Shown one piece after another: positions 1 to 6,436 of a DNA stretch of 8,189 bases. Position 1 is the first letter of the stretch, and every line of letters begins with the position of its first letter. A program made the translations under genes and the position numbers. Below the pieces are notes generated by a model. The model was not told where the DNA came from. It ran no database searches and worked only from the letters and a program-made list of their open reading frames with translations. This DNA comes from a bacterium (GTDB lineage Bacteria > SZUA-79 > Acidulodesulfobacterales > Acidulodesulfobacteraceae): assembly GCA_021821565.1 (NCBI GenBank), contig JAKACI010000055.1, positions 1 to 8,189 of the forward strand, given 5' to 3'.

Positions 1-141
1 GTTATTTTTAAAATTATTAAATTTTTTATTCTCTTTTGTTTTTTTTATATTTTCATTTTTTATATTAAAATTACTTGCACATGCGCTATATTTTTTTGCA
101 TCCTTCTTTTTTTTATTATTATTTCTATTTTTATTAAACAT
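1..141 (-). CDS. ftsQ: Probable cell division protein FtsQ, N-terminal fragment (cut by the window edge)
   Basis: An open frame starts at the ATG at 139-141 and runs without a stop through base 1, giving 47 codons. The peptide starts MFNKNRNNNKKKKDAKK and is extremely rich in Lys and Asn. It has no membrane segment yet. FtsQ is a bitopic divisome protein with a short, basic cytoplasmic N-terminus, then one membrane helix and a periplasmic POTRA domain. A basic leader of this kind is what would be expected, but nothing specific to FtsQ is inside the window. The call rests on position: it follows ddl by 25 bp on the same strand, the place of ftsQ in dcw clusters. No Shine-Dalgarno sequence is visible before the ATG. 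The basic leader is long, so a later start beyond the edge is possible. It could also be another ddl-adjacent gene. Confidence 0.6.
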   Translation of the reverse strand, partial: MFNKNRNNNKKKKDAKKYSACASNFNIKNENIKKTKENKKFNNFKNN

Positions 142-151
142 TGTATAATAT

Positions 152-165
152 ATTAATTATTAATT
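152..165. repeat. 7-bp AT tandem duplication in the ddl-ftsQ gap
   Basis: The unit attaatt occurs twice in tandem (152-158 and 159-165), directly after the ddl stop codon at 167-169. Two copies in AT-only DNA could arise by chance. It is listed because similar short-period duplications fill most other gaps of this cluster. Confidence 0.5.
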
Positions 166-166
166 A

Positions 167-1093
167 TTATTCACAGCTGATCGCGTTTTCAATAATATTT
201 TCGATAAGATTGTTAAAATCAATACCCTTTTTCTGCGCAATCATAGGAACTAAGCTAAATTCGGTTAATCCCGGCAATGTATTAATCTCGAGCACGTAAA
301 CTTTTCCCGAATCGCTAAGTATAATATCCGTTCTTGTAATACCTTTGCAATCCAATGAATTGTGAGCTAAAACTGAAGCATTTTCACACGCTTTATATTC
401 TTCTTCCGTTAAATCAGGGTTTAAAATATATTTTGTTTTGCCTTTTGTATATTTTGCAGAATAGGAATAAAAATTGTCATCAGGCTTAATCTCTACACAA
501 CCCAACGATTTGCCGGAAAAAACTGCAAATTGTATTTCTCTTCCTATGATATATTCTTCCACAATAATTTCATCGTCATATTTAAAAGCATCTTCTACCG
601 CTAAATAGAATTCTTTTTCAGAATAGGCGATAGCAGCTCCTACGCTTGAACCTTGAGCATTAGGTTTTATAAAATACGGCAATTTTATATTATTCATTTT
701 TTTGTTTATCAGCTCGGCTTTTTCTCCTTTTTTTACGGAAAAAAAATCAGGAACGGTTAATCCATAATATTTAAAAATAATTTTAGATTTTATTTTATCC
801 ATTGCTAATGCGCTGGCTTCCACTCCTGAACCCGTATAAGGAATATCTAATAATTCAAAAATCCCCTGAATTTTACCGTCTTCTCCGAATGTTCCGTGAA
901 GAGCATTGAAACAAATATTTATACTATCAATTTCTTTAAAAAAATTTTTGTCTAAATCAAATTTTTTGACGTTATATCCCATACTTGCAAGAGAGTCCGC
1001 TACAGCCTTTCCCGTTTTAAGAGATATTTCTCTTTCTGCGGATACGCCGCCCATTAAAACCCCAATTTTTAAATCTTTTATTGCTGCTTTCAT
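167..1093 (-). CDS. ddl: D-alanine--D-alanine ligase
   Basis: This cytoplasmic ATP-grasp ligase joins two D-alanines with ATP to make the dipeptide that MurF later adds to UDP-MurNAc-tripeptide. Its 308 residues match the usual length of the short DdlB type (about 306). Visible motifs are GGVSAEREISL (15-25, Glu20 binding the first D-Ala), NALHGTFGEDG (63-73), KPNAQGSSVG (143-152, ATP and loop residues), YSYSAKYT (209-216), TRTD (253-256, Arg254) and EINTLPGLTEFS (269-280, metal-binding Glu269 and Asn271). Tyr211 sits where E. coli DdlB has Tyr216, as in true D-Ala-D-Ala enzymes rather than D-Ala-D-Lac ones. One small difference is Gln147 where many relatives have Glu (KPSREGSSVG in E. coli). 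The ATG at 1091-1093 is placed correctly for the N-terminal glycine motif. The leader before it is pure A/T with no Shine-Dalgarno sequence. It lies 154 bp after murB and 25 bp before the putative ftsQ. Confidence 0.96.
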   Translation of the reverse strand: MKAAIKDLKIGVLMGGVSAEREISLKTGKAVADSLASMGYNVKKFDLDKNFFKEIDSINICFNALHGTFGEDGKIQGIFELLDIPYTGSGVEASALAMDKIKSKIIFKYYGLTVPDFFSVKKGEKAELINKKMNNIKLPYFIKPNAQGSSVGAAIAYSEKEFYLAVEDAFKYDDEIIVEEYIIGREIQFAVFSGKSLGCVEIKPDDNFYSYSAKYTKGKTKYILNPDLTEEEYKACENASVLAHNSLDCKGITRTDIILSDSGKVYVLEINTLPGLTEFSLVPMIAQKKGIDFNNLIENIIENAISCE

Positions 1094-1094
1094 T

Positions 1095-1136
1095 ATTTAT
1101 TTATTTAATTAATTAATTAATTTAATTTAATTTAAT
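1095..1136. repeat. Nested AT microsatellites in the ddl leader
   Basis: The DNA directly upstream of the ddl start is a run of short repeats that grade into each other: a 4-bp attt/ttta type, then a 4-bp ttaa type, then three copies of a 5-bp tttaa type. It contains no G or C, so the ddl start has no Shine-Dalgarno sequence. The rest of the murB-ddl gap, up to about 1215, is T-rich low-complexity DNA in which I see no other feature. Confidence 0.6.
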
Positions 1137-1215
1137 TTTGTTTCATTTTGTCTTATTTGTTATTTAGTTTATTTGTTTGTTTAATTTATTTTAATTTAAT
1201 AATTTTGCCATATTA

Positions 1216-1247
1216 TTTTTATTGTTGTATATTTTTATTGTTGTATA
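1216..1247. repeat. Perfect 16-bp tandem duplication next to the murB stop
   Basis: The 16-bp unit tttttattgttgtata occurs twice without mismatch (1216-1231 and 1232-1247) and abuts the murB stop codon (1248-1250). A perfect 16-bp duplication is unlikely by chance even in AT-rich DNA. It is most simply read as a recent slippage or duplication event in the 3' flank of murB. Confidence 0.85.
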
Positions 1248-2177
1248 TTATTTTATTTTTATTTCAGTATTTAATTCTATATTTTTTTCCATCAGCACGG
1301 TTTCTTTAATTTTATTAATTAAATCTAAAATATCGGAAGATTTTGCATTGCCTTTATTTATAATAAAATTAGCATGTTTTTCCGAGACGGCGGCATCTCC
1401 TTTAGATAAACCTTTATAACCTATTTCGTCTATAATTTTTCCGGCGGAATATCCTTCCGGATTTTTGAATATACATCCTAATGACCTTTCGCCTAAAGGT
1501 TGAGACATCTTTCTCGCTTTAAATAAATTTATTTTTTCAGATATAGCATCTTTAGTTGAACTCTTTAACAAAAATTCGACGCCTGTAATAAAATAATCGT
1601 CTTCATTAATATCTGGTATTTCAATATTTCTATATGAAAATTTTAATTGATTTTTTTTAAAATTTAATTTATCGCCATATTTAGTTATAATATCCAAACT
1701 GTTAATTATATTTTCAATACTTGATTCTTTAGAGCCTGCGTTCATTTTAACGGCTCCCCCTAATGTCCCCGGAATCCCATAAACGAATTCAAAGCCTTCA
1801 AAATTATTTTTTATTGTAAAACCAAGCATCTTTGATAGCAGAACTCCGGCTCCAGCTTTAATCACGCAATAATTTTCTTTATTGTCAATATTGTAATTTA
1901 TGTACTTAAATCCCTGTTTAAATGAAATAACTGGCAATTTTATAATCTCATCTTTAAACAGCGTATTTGAACCGCCTCCTATTACATAAAATCCTGGGCA
2001 ATAATTTTTTATAATTTCGCAAACAATATAAATATCTGTTTCATTTTCGGGAAAAATCATCAATTCGGCAAATCCTCCCGTTTTTATAGTGCTATATAAA
2101 GACAGATTTACATTTTCAAGATGAAATATATTGTTCTTATTTAAAACTTCTCTTATATCTATTATGTTTTTAAGCAT
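1248..2177 (-). CDS. murB: UDP-N-acetylenolpyruvoylglucosamine reductase
   Basis: MurB is the cytoplasmic FAD enzyme that reduces UDP-GlcNAc-enolpyruvate to UDP-MurNAc with NADPH, the second step specific to peptidoglycan. The 309-residue length fits the shorter type II family. The N-terminal FAD domain has YSTIKTGG (28-35), GGGSNTLF (67-74) and GIPGTLGGAVKMNAG (134-148). The catalytic positions are SYRN (Arg183, equivalent to E. coli Arg159), GCIFKNP (234-240) and TEIK (Glu305, equivalent to Glu325). The proton donor, Ser229 in E. coli, is Cys235 here. YSAGKIIDE (243-251) and HANFIINKGNA (268-278) are typical of the C-terminal domain. The ATG at 2175-2177 is the only plausible start, because an in-frame TAA lies just upstream. 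The only clear Shine-Dalgarno sequence in the window lies before it, but 15 nt away. It is 165 bp after murC. Confidence 0.96.
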   Translation of the reverse strand: MLKNIIDIREVLNKNNIFHLENVNLSLYSTIKTGGFAELMIFPENETDIYIVCEIIKNYCPGFYVIGGGSNTLFKDEIIKLPVISFKQGFKYINYNIDNKENYCVIKAGAGVLLSKMLGFTIKNNFEGFEFVYGIPGTLGGAVKMNAGSKESSIENIINSLDIITKYGDKLNFKKNQLKFSYRNIEIPDINEDDYFITGVEFLLKSSTKDAISEKINLFKARKMSQPLGERSLGCIFKNPEGYSAGKIIDEIGYKGLSKGDAAVSEKHANFIINKGNAKSSDILDLINKIKETVLMEKNIELNTEIKIK

Positions 2178-2192
2178 TTTAATTTACTATTG

Positions 2193-2199
2193 CTCCTTT
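2193..2199 (-). promoter_or_regulatory. Shine-Dalgarno sequence of murB, unusually distant
   Basis: On the minus strand this reads AAAGGAG, a good match to the 16S rRNA anti-Shine-Dalgarno sequence. It lies 15 nt before the murB ATG, against the usual 5-9 nt. No ATG, GTG or TTG occurs in the space between, and an in-frame stop blocks an upstream start. It either works with long spacing or is a chance match. Confidence 0.5.
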
Positions 2200-2224
2200 A
2201 TCCTATAATAGAATTTTATATTAT

Positions 2225-2306
2225 AGATTCCTGCTTTCGCAGGAATGACTTTGAGATATTTTATCCTTTCACCCATTTAGTGTCATTCCCGCGTAGGCGG
2301 GAATCC
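2225..2306. repeat. Inverted pair of dRS3-like palindromes in the murC-murB gap
   Basis: Two related palindromes lie in opposite orientation. The first, 2225-2249, has the perfect 8-bp stem ATTCCTGC/GCAGGAAT (2227-2234 and 2239-2246) around a 4-nt loop. The second, 2282-2306, has ATTCCCGC/GCGGGAAT (2285-2292 and 2297-2304), also with a 4-nt loop. The second copy reversed matches the first at 20 of 25 positions, so the two could also pair with each other across the 32-bp spacer. The core ATTCC(C/T)GC-N4-GC(G/A)GGAAT is the well-known dispersed palindrome type of which neisserial dRS3 (ATTCCC-N8-GGGAAT) is one form. In the murC-murB transcript the first copy would form a hairpin closed by a GAAA loop. 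No T-run follows either hairpin in the minus direction, so it is not a standard terminator. Confidence 0.85.
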
Positions 2307-2342
2307 GGAGTTCTTAAAACATTGCTGTATATTTAATAATTT

Positions 2343-3755
2343 TTATTGCAAGATTAAGGTTGCTATTGTGTCTTGCAATTTTATTTTTTTATTTTTTTTA
2401 GAGTCTACAAAATCGTCGCAATATTTTGTTATATCTCCTGCTCCCAGGAAGATTACCATTTCTCCGCCTTTAAGCAAGTTATTTAAATTTAACGATATAT
2501 CTTTTTTGTCCGGAACATAGTAAACATTTTTATATCCTGCATATCTCATTTTCTCGCTCAGTATCAAAGATGAAGCTGATTCAATCGCTATTTCGCCGGC
2601 TGAATAAACATCGGTTATTATCACTACATCTGCAATTTTTAACGATTTGCAAAAATCATCAATTAAATCTTGCATTCTTGAATATCTATGAGGTTGAAAA
2701 ACCACGACTATCTTCCTGTCCCAGTTTTTAGCCGCTTTAAGCGTTGCCGTTATTTCAACAGGATGATGCGCATAATCATCAATTACTATAAGTTTTTCAT
2801 CTTCTTTCTTTATTTGAAATCTTCTTTCTACTCCGTGAAAATCTTTTAATCCCTCAAAAATATAATTAGTTTCAATACCAAGCTCCTTAGCTAAAGTTAT
2901 AGAACCTAACGCATTGTAAATATTATGTATGCCTGGAACCGCGAGCTTGAATTTCTTTATAAATTTTTTCTTGCAATAAACGTCAAATTGTGAAAATTCT
3001 TTTTCAAGTTCAATGTTTAAAGCATAATAATCGGCTTCCTGCTCTATTCCGTAAGTGAAATATTTCCTTGATAAATCAGGAAATAGAGATTTTAATAAAT
3101 TATTATCGGCGCATAAAGAAGCAAAACCTAAAAATGAAATATTATTTATAAAATCTTTGAATGCTGATTTTATATTTTCTATGCCTCCGTAATAATTTAA
3201 ATGTTCATAATCAATATTGGTAACAACGCAATAATCCGGTTTAAGTTTTAAAAAAGATCCGTCGCTTTCATCTGCTTCAACTACCATAAAGTCGCCTTTT
3301 CCTACTTTTGAATGCATATCTATTCCAAAAACCTTCCCTCCGACAACAAATGTGGGATCAAGTCCTGCAGCACCTAAAATATTTGAAATCATTGATGTTG
3401 TAGTTGTTTTTCCATGTGAACCTGCAACAGCTATTCCCTTTTTTAACGATAAGAGTTCCGAAAGCATTTCTGCTCTTCTTAAGACGGTAAGTTTTCTATT
3501 TCTTGCTTCTGCCAATTCAATGTTATCATCTTTTATAGCCGAAGAATAGACGACTATTTCGGCTCCGTTAATATTGTCAGGATTATGCCCTATATGAACT
3601 TTGCTGCCCATAGATTCAATTTTTTTTATTGTATTGTTATATTCTACATCGGATCCTGTGACTGAATATCCTGAATTAATTAAAACTTCCGCAATTCCGC
3701 TCATTCCTGAACCGCCTATTCCTATAAGATGAATTTTTTTATTGCTGTTTTCCAT
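2343..3755 (-). CDS. murC: UDP-N-acetylmuramate--L-alanine ligase
   Basis: MurC is a cytoplasmic Mur ligase that adds L-Ala to UDP-MurNAc using ATP, the first amino acid of the stem peptide. The 470 residues agree with the family (about 460-490). The N-terminal Rossmann domain has HLIGIGGSGMSGIAE (9-23). The central ATPase domain has the P-loop GSHGKTTTT (112-120), VVEADESDGSF (158-168) and HNIYNALG (277-284). The C-terminal domain has VERRFQ (309-314), DDYAHHP (326-332), QPHRYSR (354-360) and GAGDI (438-442). GSHGKT and the HHP motif separate MurC from the other Mur ligases and from Mpl. A tail of about 28 mostly basic and polar residues follows GAGDI, longer than the usual short end. The ATG at 3753-3755 lies just before the glycine-rich motif. 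Only a weak G-rich sequence (GGGGCAG) lies 5 nt before it. It follows murG after a 248-bp gap that holds an inverted-repeat element. Confidence 0.97.
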   Translation of the reverse strand: MENSNKKIHLIGIGGSGMSGIAEVLINSGYSVTGSDVEYNNTIKKIESMGSKVHIGHNPDNINGAEIVVYSSAIKDDNIELAEARNRKLTVLRRAEMLSELLSLKKGIAVAGSHGKTTTTSMISNILGAAGLDPTFVVGGKVFGIDMHSKVGKGDFMVVEADESDGSFLKLKPDYCVVTNIDYEHLNYYGGIENIKSAFKDFINNISFLGFASLCADNNLLKSLFPDLSRKYFTYGIEQEADYYALNIELEKEFSQFDVYCKKKFIKKFKLAVPGIHNIYNALGSITLAKELGIETNYIFEGLKDFHGVERRFQIKKEDEKLIVIDDYAHHPVEITATLKAAKNWDRKIVVVFQPHRYSRMQDLIDDFCKSLKIADVVIITDVYSAGEIAIESASSLILSEKMRYAGYKNVYYVPDKKDISLNLNNLLKGGEMVIFLGAGDITKYCDDFVDSKKNKKIKLQDTIATLILQ

Positions 3756-3805
3756 TTATCTGCCCCGATTATATAAAATTATCTTTAATATCTATTTAAT
3801 TGATA

Positions 3806-3919
3806 CCCAAAATTGCCGATAGAAACCATTAAAATGGCTTTAAAGTTATGAACACTGGATGAGCCGTCCAAATACCGACGGGGAATTCAGAAATACAATT
3901 TTCTGCCGGCAATTTTAGG
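3806..3919. repeat. 114-bp element with 20-bp terminal inverted repeats (MITE-like or structured leader)
   Basis: The left end (3806-3825, core AAAATTGCCG) and right end (3900-3919, core CGGCAATTTT) are inverted copies that match at 17 of 20 positions. The element is visibly richer in G+C than the A/T-only DNA around it, and it is bordered by TA on both sides (3804-3805 and 3920-3921). A TA target duplication would fit an IS630/Tc1-mariner-type MITE, but TA is a weak signal in this DNA. The interior has further hairpins: CCAT/ATGG (3826-3837), CCGTC/GACGG (around 3864-3881) and CAGAAA/TTTCTG (3888-3905). As minus-strand RNA it would lie in the murC leader and end 50 nt before the murC start. 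On that strand two of the three end mismatches become G-U pairs, leaving one mismatch in 20. I see no coding capacity and recognise no known riboswitch or ribozyme. Confidence 0.7.
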
Positions 3920-3944
3920 TAATATCATTATGTTTTTATTACTA

Positions 3945-3984
3945 TTCTATTATTCTATTATTATATTATTATATTATTATTATT
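3945..3984. repeat. 8-bp AT-rich tandem repeat downstream of murG
   Basis: In an 8-bp register the sequence reads ttctatta twice (3945-3960), then ttatatta twice (3961-3976), then a decayed fifth unit. The C/A change shared by adjacent pairs suggests stepwise duplication. It lies in the 3' flank of murG, between the murG stop (4004-4006) and the inverted-repeat element. Confidence 0.7.
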
Positions 3985-4003
3985 TTATTTAATCTTTATT
4001 CTA

Positions 4004-5086
4004 TTAATTGTTATTTACAATTAAATTAGCAATATTCAAAGCGGAATCTTGAATATTTATTTTACTTAAGCTGTAATAAATATTACTCAATAAACTTCTA
4101 TTGCAAAATATTTCTTTTATGGTTTGGAGTAATTCTTTTGAAAGATTTTCGCCGTCTTTTATGAGATAAGCTCCTTTAATATTTGAAAGATAATAAGCAT
4201 TTTTAAATTGATGATTTTTAGCTGCGTAAGGATAAGGTATTAAAATAGCCGGTTTTTTAATAGCTATAATTTCAGATAACGTCCCCGCGCCCGAACGCGC
4301 AATTATTATATCAGATAATTCATAATATTTTTCCATACTATCGGTAAACTTAAAAACTTCGTAATGTTTAATGCCGCAATTTGAATAAAAATAATTTATA
4401 TTATCATATTCTTTTTCGCCTGTCTGATGAAATACCGTTATTTCCCGTTTAATATCGGCATCTAACGATGAAATTAAATTCATAGCCGCTCTATTGATAG
4501 ACGATGCTCCCTGCGAACCGCCGAAAACAAATATTGCCAGTTCCTTTTTACTGACATCTGGCGGCTTAGGAATAATATTTAAAATATTTTTTCTTACCGG
4601 ATTTCCTGAAAAAATAAATTTAGAAAACGGAAAATATTTTTTTGTTTCTTTGAATGATGCAAAAACAGTTATTCTAAAATACCCCAGTATTTTATTTGAA
4701 AGACCCGGCTCTAAATTTTGTTCCATAATGCCTGAACGTATGCCTTTAAATTTTGCGTAAAATACTGGAGCAAAAGATGAATAGCCTCCTAAGCCTAAAA
4801 CAAAATCAGGCTTTATTTCTTTAAATATATTGTTTACTTCTTTAAAAACAATGAAAGTATTTATAAAAGATTTAATTTTATTCATAACTTTTTTACCTGA
4901 AAATCCGCTTGCATTAATTATATATAATTGCAATCCGTATTCGTCTTTAAGTTTGTTTTCAATACCTTTAGACGTCCCTATAAAATAGATACCGGCTGAA
5001 GGGTCTATTTCTTTTATTTTTTCCGCCACCGCCAAACCGGGAAATAAATGTCCTCCCGTACCTCCTCCCGCAATTACAAAATTCAT
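4004..5086 (-). CDS. murG: UDP-GlcNAc:lipid I N-acetylglucosamine transferase
   Basis: MurG is a peripheral GT-B glycosyltransferase (GT28 family) on the inner face of the cytoplasmic membrane. It moves GlcNAc from UDP-GlcNAc onto lipid I to give lipid II, the substrate that FtsW polymerises. The 360 residues match the family (about 355-365). The N-terminal domain has GGGTGGHLFPG (7-17), GLGGYSSFAP (98-107) and MEQNLEPGLSNK (121-132). The C-terminal UDP-sugar domain has GNPVR (161-165), FGGSQGA (188-194), ARSGAGTLSE (263-272) and PYPYAAKNHQ (284-293), a complete set of signature motifs. No membrane-spanning helix is seen, as expected. The ATG at 5084-5086 is immediately followed by the glycine-rich loop, so the start is well fixed. 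No Shine-Dalgarno sequence is evident upstream. It lies 170 bp after ftsW and 248 bp before murC, both unusually long gaps for these genes. Confidence 0.97.
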   Translation of the reverse strand: MNFVIAGGGTGGHLFPGLAVAEKIKEIDPSAGIYFIGTSKGIENKLKDEYGLQLYIINASGFSGKKVMNKIKSFINTFIVFKEVNNIFKEIKPDFVLGLGGYSSFAPVFYAKFKGIRSGIMEQNLEPGLSNKILGYFRITVFASFKETKKYFPFSKFIFSGNPVRKNILNIIPKPPDVSKKELAIFVFGGSQGASSINRAAMNLISSLDADIKREITVFHQTGEKEYDNINYFYSNCGIKHYEVFKFTDSMEKYYELSDIIIARSGAGTLSEIIAIKKPAILIPYPYAAKNHQFKNAYYLSNIKGAYLIKDGENLSKELLQTIKEIFCNRSLLSNIYYSLSKINIQDSALNIANLIVNNN

Positions 5087-5194
5087 TTTATTTTACACTT
5101 CGTTTATAATTAGTTTTTTTTAATATACTTAAATATTTTTTATTCTAATTTGCAAAATTAATTTTTTAGTATTTAATTTAATTATAGTTTTATA

Positions 5195-5250
5195 TTTATA
5201 TTATTTATATTATTTATATTATTTATATTATTTATATTATTTATATTATT
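5195..5250. repeat. 9-bp tandem repeat, about six copies, between ftsW and murG
   Basis: Five perfect copies of ttatttata (5201-5245) are flanked by a partial unit of 6 bp on the left and 5 bp on the right, 56 bp in all with no mismatch. The array ends 6 bp from the ftsW stop codon (5257-5259) and about 108 bp before the murG start. Perfect identity between the units points to recent slippage and a probable variable-number locus. The remainder of the gap (5087-5194) is A/T-rich DNA in which I see no other feature. Confidence 0.92.
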
Positions 5251-5256
5251 AAAACT

Positions 5257-6408
5257 TTAATTCTTTTTTTTTCTTAAAGATTGGGATGAAATATTTAAAA
5301 GTATTCCTACCGCTATTGCCGAAGCAAGAAGCGCACTGCCTCCGTAACTTACAAAAGGCAAAGCAAGTCCTTTTGTAGGCAAAAAATCAGTTACTACGCC
5401 GATATTTATAAAAGCGCTTATTATTATAAGACCCGTAAGCCCTAATGCTAAGTATGTACCGAATAAATCAGGCGCATACAGAGCAATTTTTAGACCTCTA
5501 TACGCCAAAATAAAATAAAGAGCAATAAATACGAATACTCCTATTAACCCTAATTCTTCTCCTACCGTTGAAAATATAAAATCTGAATATGGAGTAGGAA
5601 GAAAAAACAGTTTTTCTTTTCCGTTGCCGAGTCCTACGCCAAACATACCTCCTCGAGCGAATGCAAACATAGACTGCATAATTTGAAAACCTATACCTGT
5701 TTTATCTTTAAACGGATGAAGAAAAGCAAGTATTCGGTCTCTTCGGTATGCAACGCTAAAAATTAATAAATATGCAGCAGCCGATCCTGCCAAAAGAATA
5801 AAAACAATATATATTAATGAAACTCCTCCCGCAAACAACATTATTAATGTTATAGCAAATAAAACAGAAGCTGTTCCAAAATCAGGCTCTTTTAGAAGAA
5901 AAACGTCAAAAAATCCCATGACAAGCATAGGTGCTATAAATATGAGCGAATATCTATTTTGATTCAGCAATTCTTTTTTCTTTTCTAAAAATACCGCAAG
6001 GAAAATTATAAATATAACTTTTAAAAATTCTGAAGGTTCAAGATTTAATAATCTTAAATTTATCCATCTTCTGGAACCTCCCGCCTCCAAACCTATATGC
6101 GGGATAAAAACTAAGAACATCAATATTCCTATTGCGGCTAAAAGTATTACATAAAAAGATTTCAAAATATGATAATCGTTTTTCATAAAAAAACCCATAA
6201 ATATAGCTGAAATTATTACATAAATTCCCTGTCTTAAAAGAAAATGATAGCTATTCCCATAATCTATAATGGATGTCATAGCGCTTGTAGAATAAACCAT
6301 AACAAGCCCAAGCGCAATTAATACGCATACAGATAAAAATAAAGCAGTATCATACTTTCTTATAAATGCTCTGCCGTAATTTATCATATGATTATTTTTT
6401 ACATTCAT
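5257..6408 (-). CDS. ftsW: Septal peptidoglycan glycosyltransferase FtsW (SEDS family)
   Basis: FtsW is a polytopic inner-membrane SEDS protein that polymerises lipid II into septal glycan strands together with its class B PBP partner FtsI. The 383 residues contain about ten hydrophobic segments (roughly 21-39, 62-74, 84-104, 128-141, 153-172, 178-194, 197-218, 283-304, 316-336 and 350-372). SEDS motifs are GSRRWINL (111-118), EPSEF (124-128; usually QPSE), KEPDFGTA (173-180), SDFIFSTVGEELG (275-287) and LPTKGLALPFVSYGGSALL (343-361). Asp276 corresponds to the catalytic Asp of the large extracellular loop. The residues before it are TPYS rather than the more common EAHT. FtsW is preferred over RodA because of the dcw location and the GVVTDFLPTKG motif. 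The ATG at 6406-6408 gives a short cytoplasmic leader; Met8 is an alternative start, and neither has a Shine-Dalgarno sequence. It starts 54 bp after murD. Confidence 0.95.
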   Translation of the reverse strand: MNVKNNHMINYGRAFIRKYDTALFLSVCVLIALGLVMVYSTSAMTSIIDYGNSYHFLLRQGIYVIISAIFMGFFMKNDYHILKSFYVILLAAIGILMFLVFIPHIGLEAGGSRRWINLRLLNLEPSEFLKVIFIIFLAVFLEKKKELLNQNRYSLIFIAPMLVMGFFDVFLLKEPDFGTASVLFAITLIMLFAGGVSLIYIVFILLAGSAAAYLLIFSVAYRRDRILAFLHPFKDKTGIGFQIMQSMFAFARGGMFGVGLGNGKEKLFFLPTPYSDFIFSTVGEELGLIGVFVFIALYFILAYRGLKIALYAPDLFGTYLALGLTGLIIISAFINIGVVTDFLPTKGLALPFVSYGGSALLASAIAVGILLNISSQSLRKKKN

Positions 6409-6412
6409 GTTT

Positions 6413-6436
6413 ATAATTTTATAATTTTATAATTTT
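6413..6436. repeat. 8-bp tandem repeat, three copies, in the ftsW leader
   Basis: Three perfect copies of ataatttt (6413-6420, 6421-6428, 6429-6436) lie in the 54-bp murD-ftsW gap, ending 4 bp from the ftsW ATG. They occupy the place where a Shine-Dalgarno sequence would be expected. A change in copy number would alter the ftsW leader but not the reading frame. Confidence 0.8.

Noticed and set aside
2225..2306. Intrinsic terminator between murC and murB
   Set aside because: The hairpins are strong, but no T-run follows either one in the direction of transcription, and the same operon continues downstream.
3851..3890. Hammerhead-like CTGGATGAG, stem, GGAA pattern on the plus strand within the inverted-repeat element
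   Set aside because: The hammerhead core needs CUGAUGA and GAAA. Here there is an extra G in the first part and GGAAUU in the second, and no suitable stem I or cleavage site follows. A group II intron domain V (GAGCCGT start) was also considered, but the distal stem-loop is missing and no reverse transcriptase is present.
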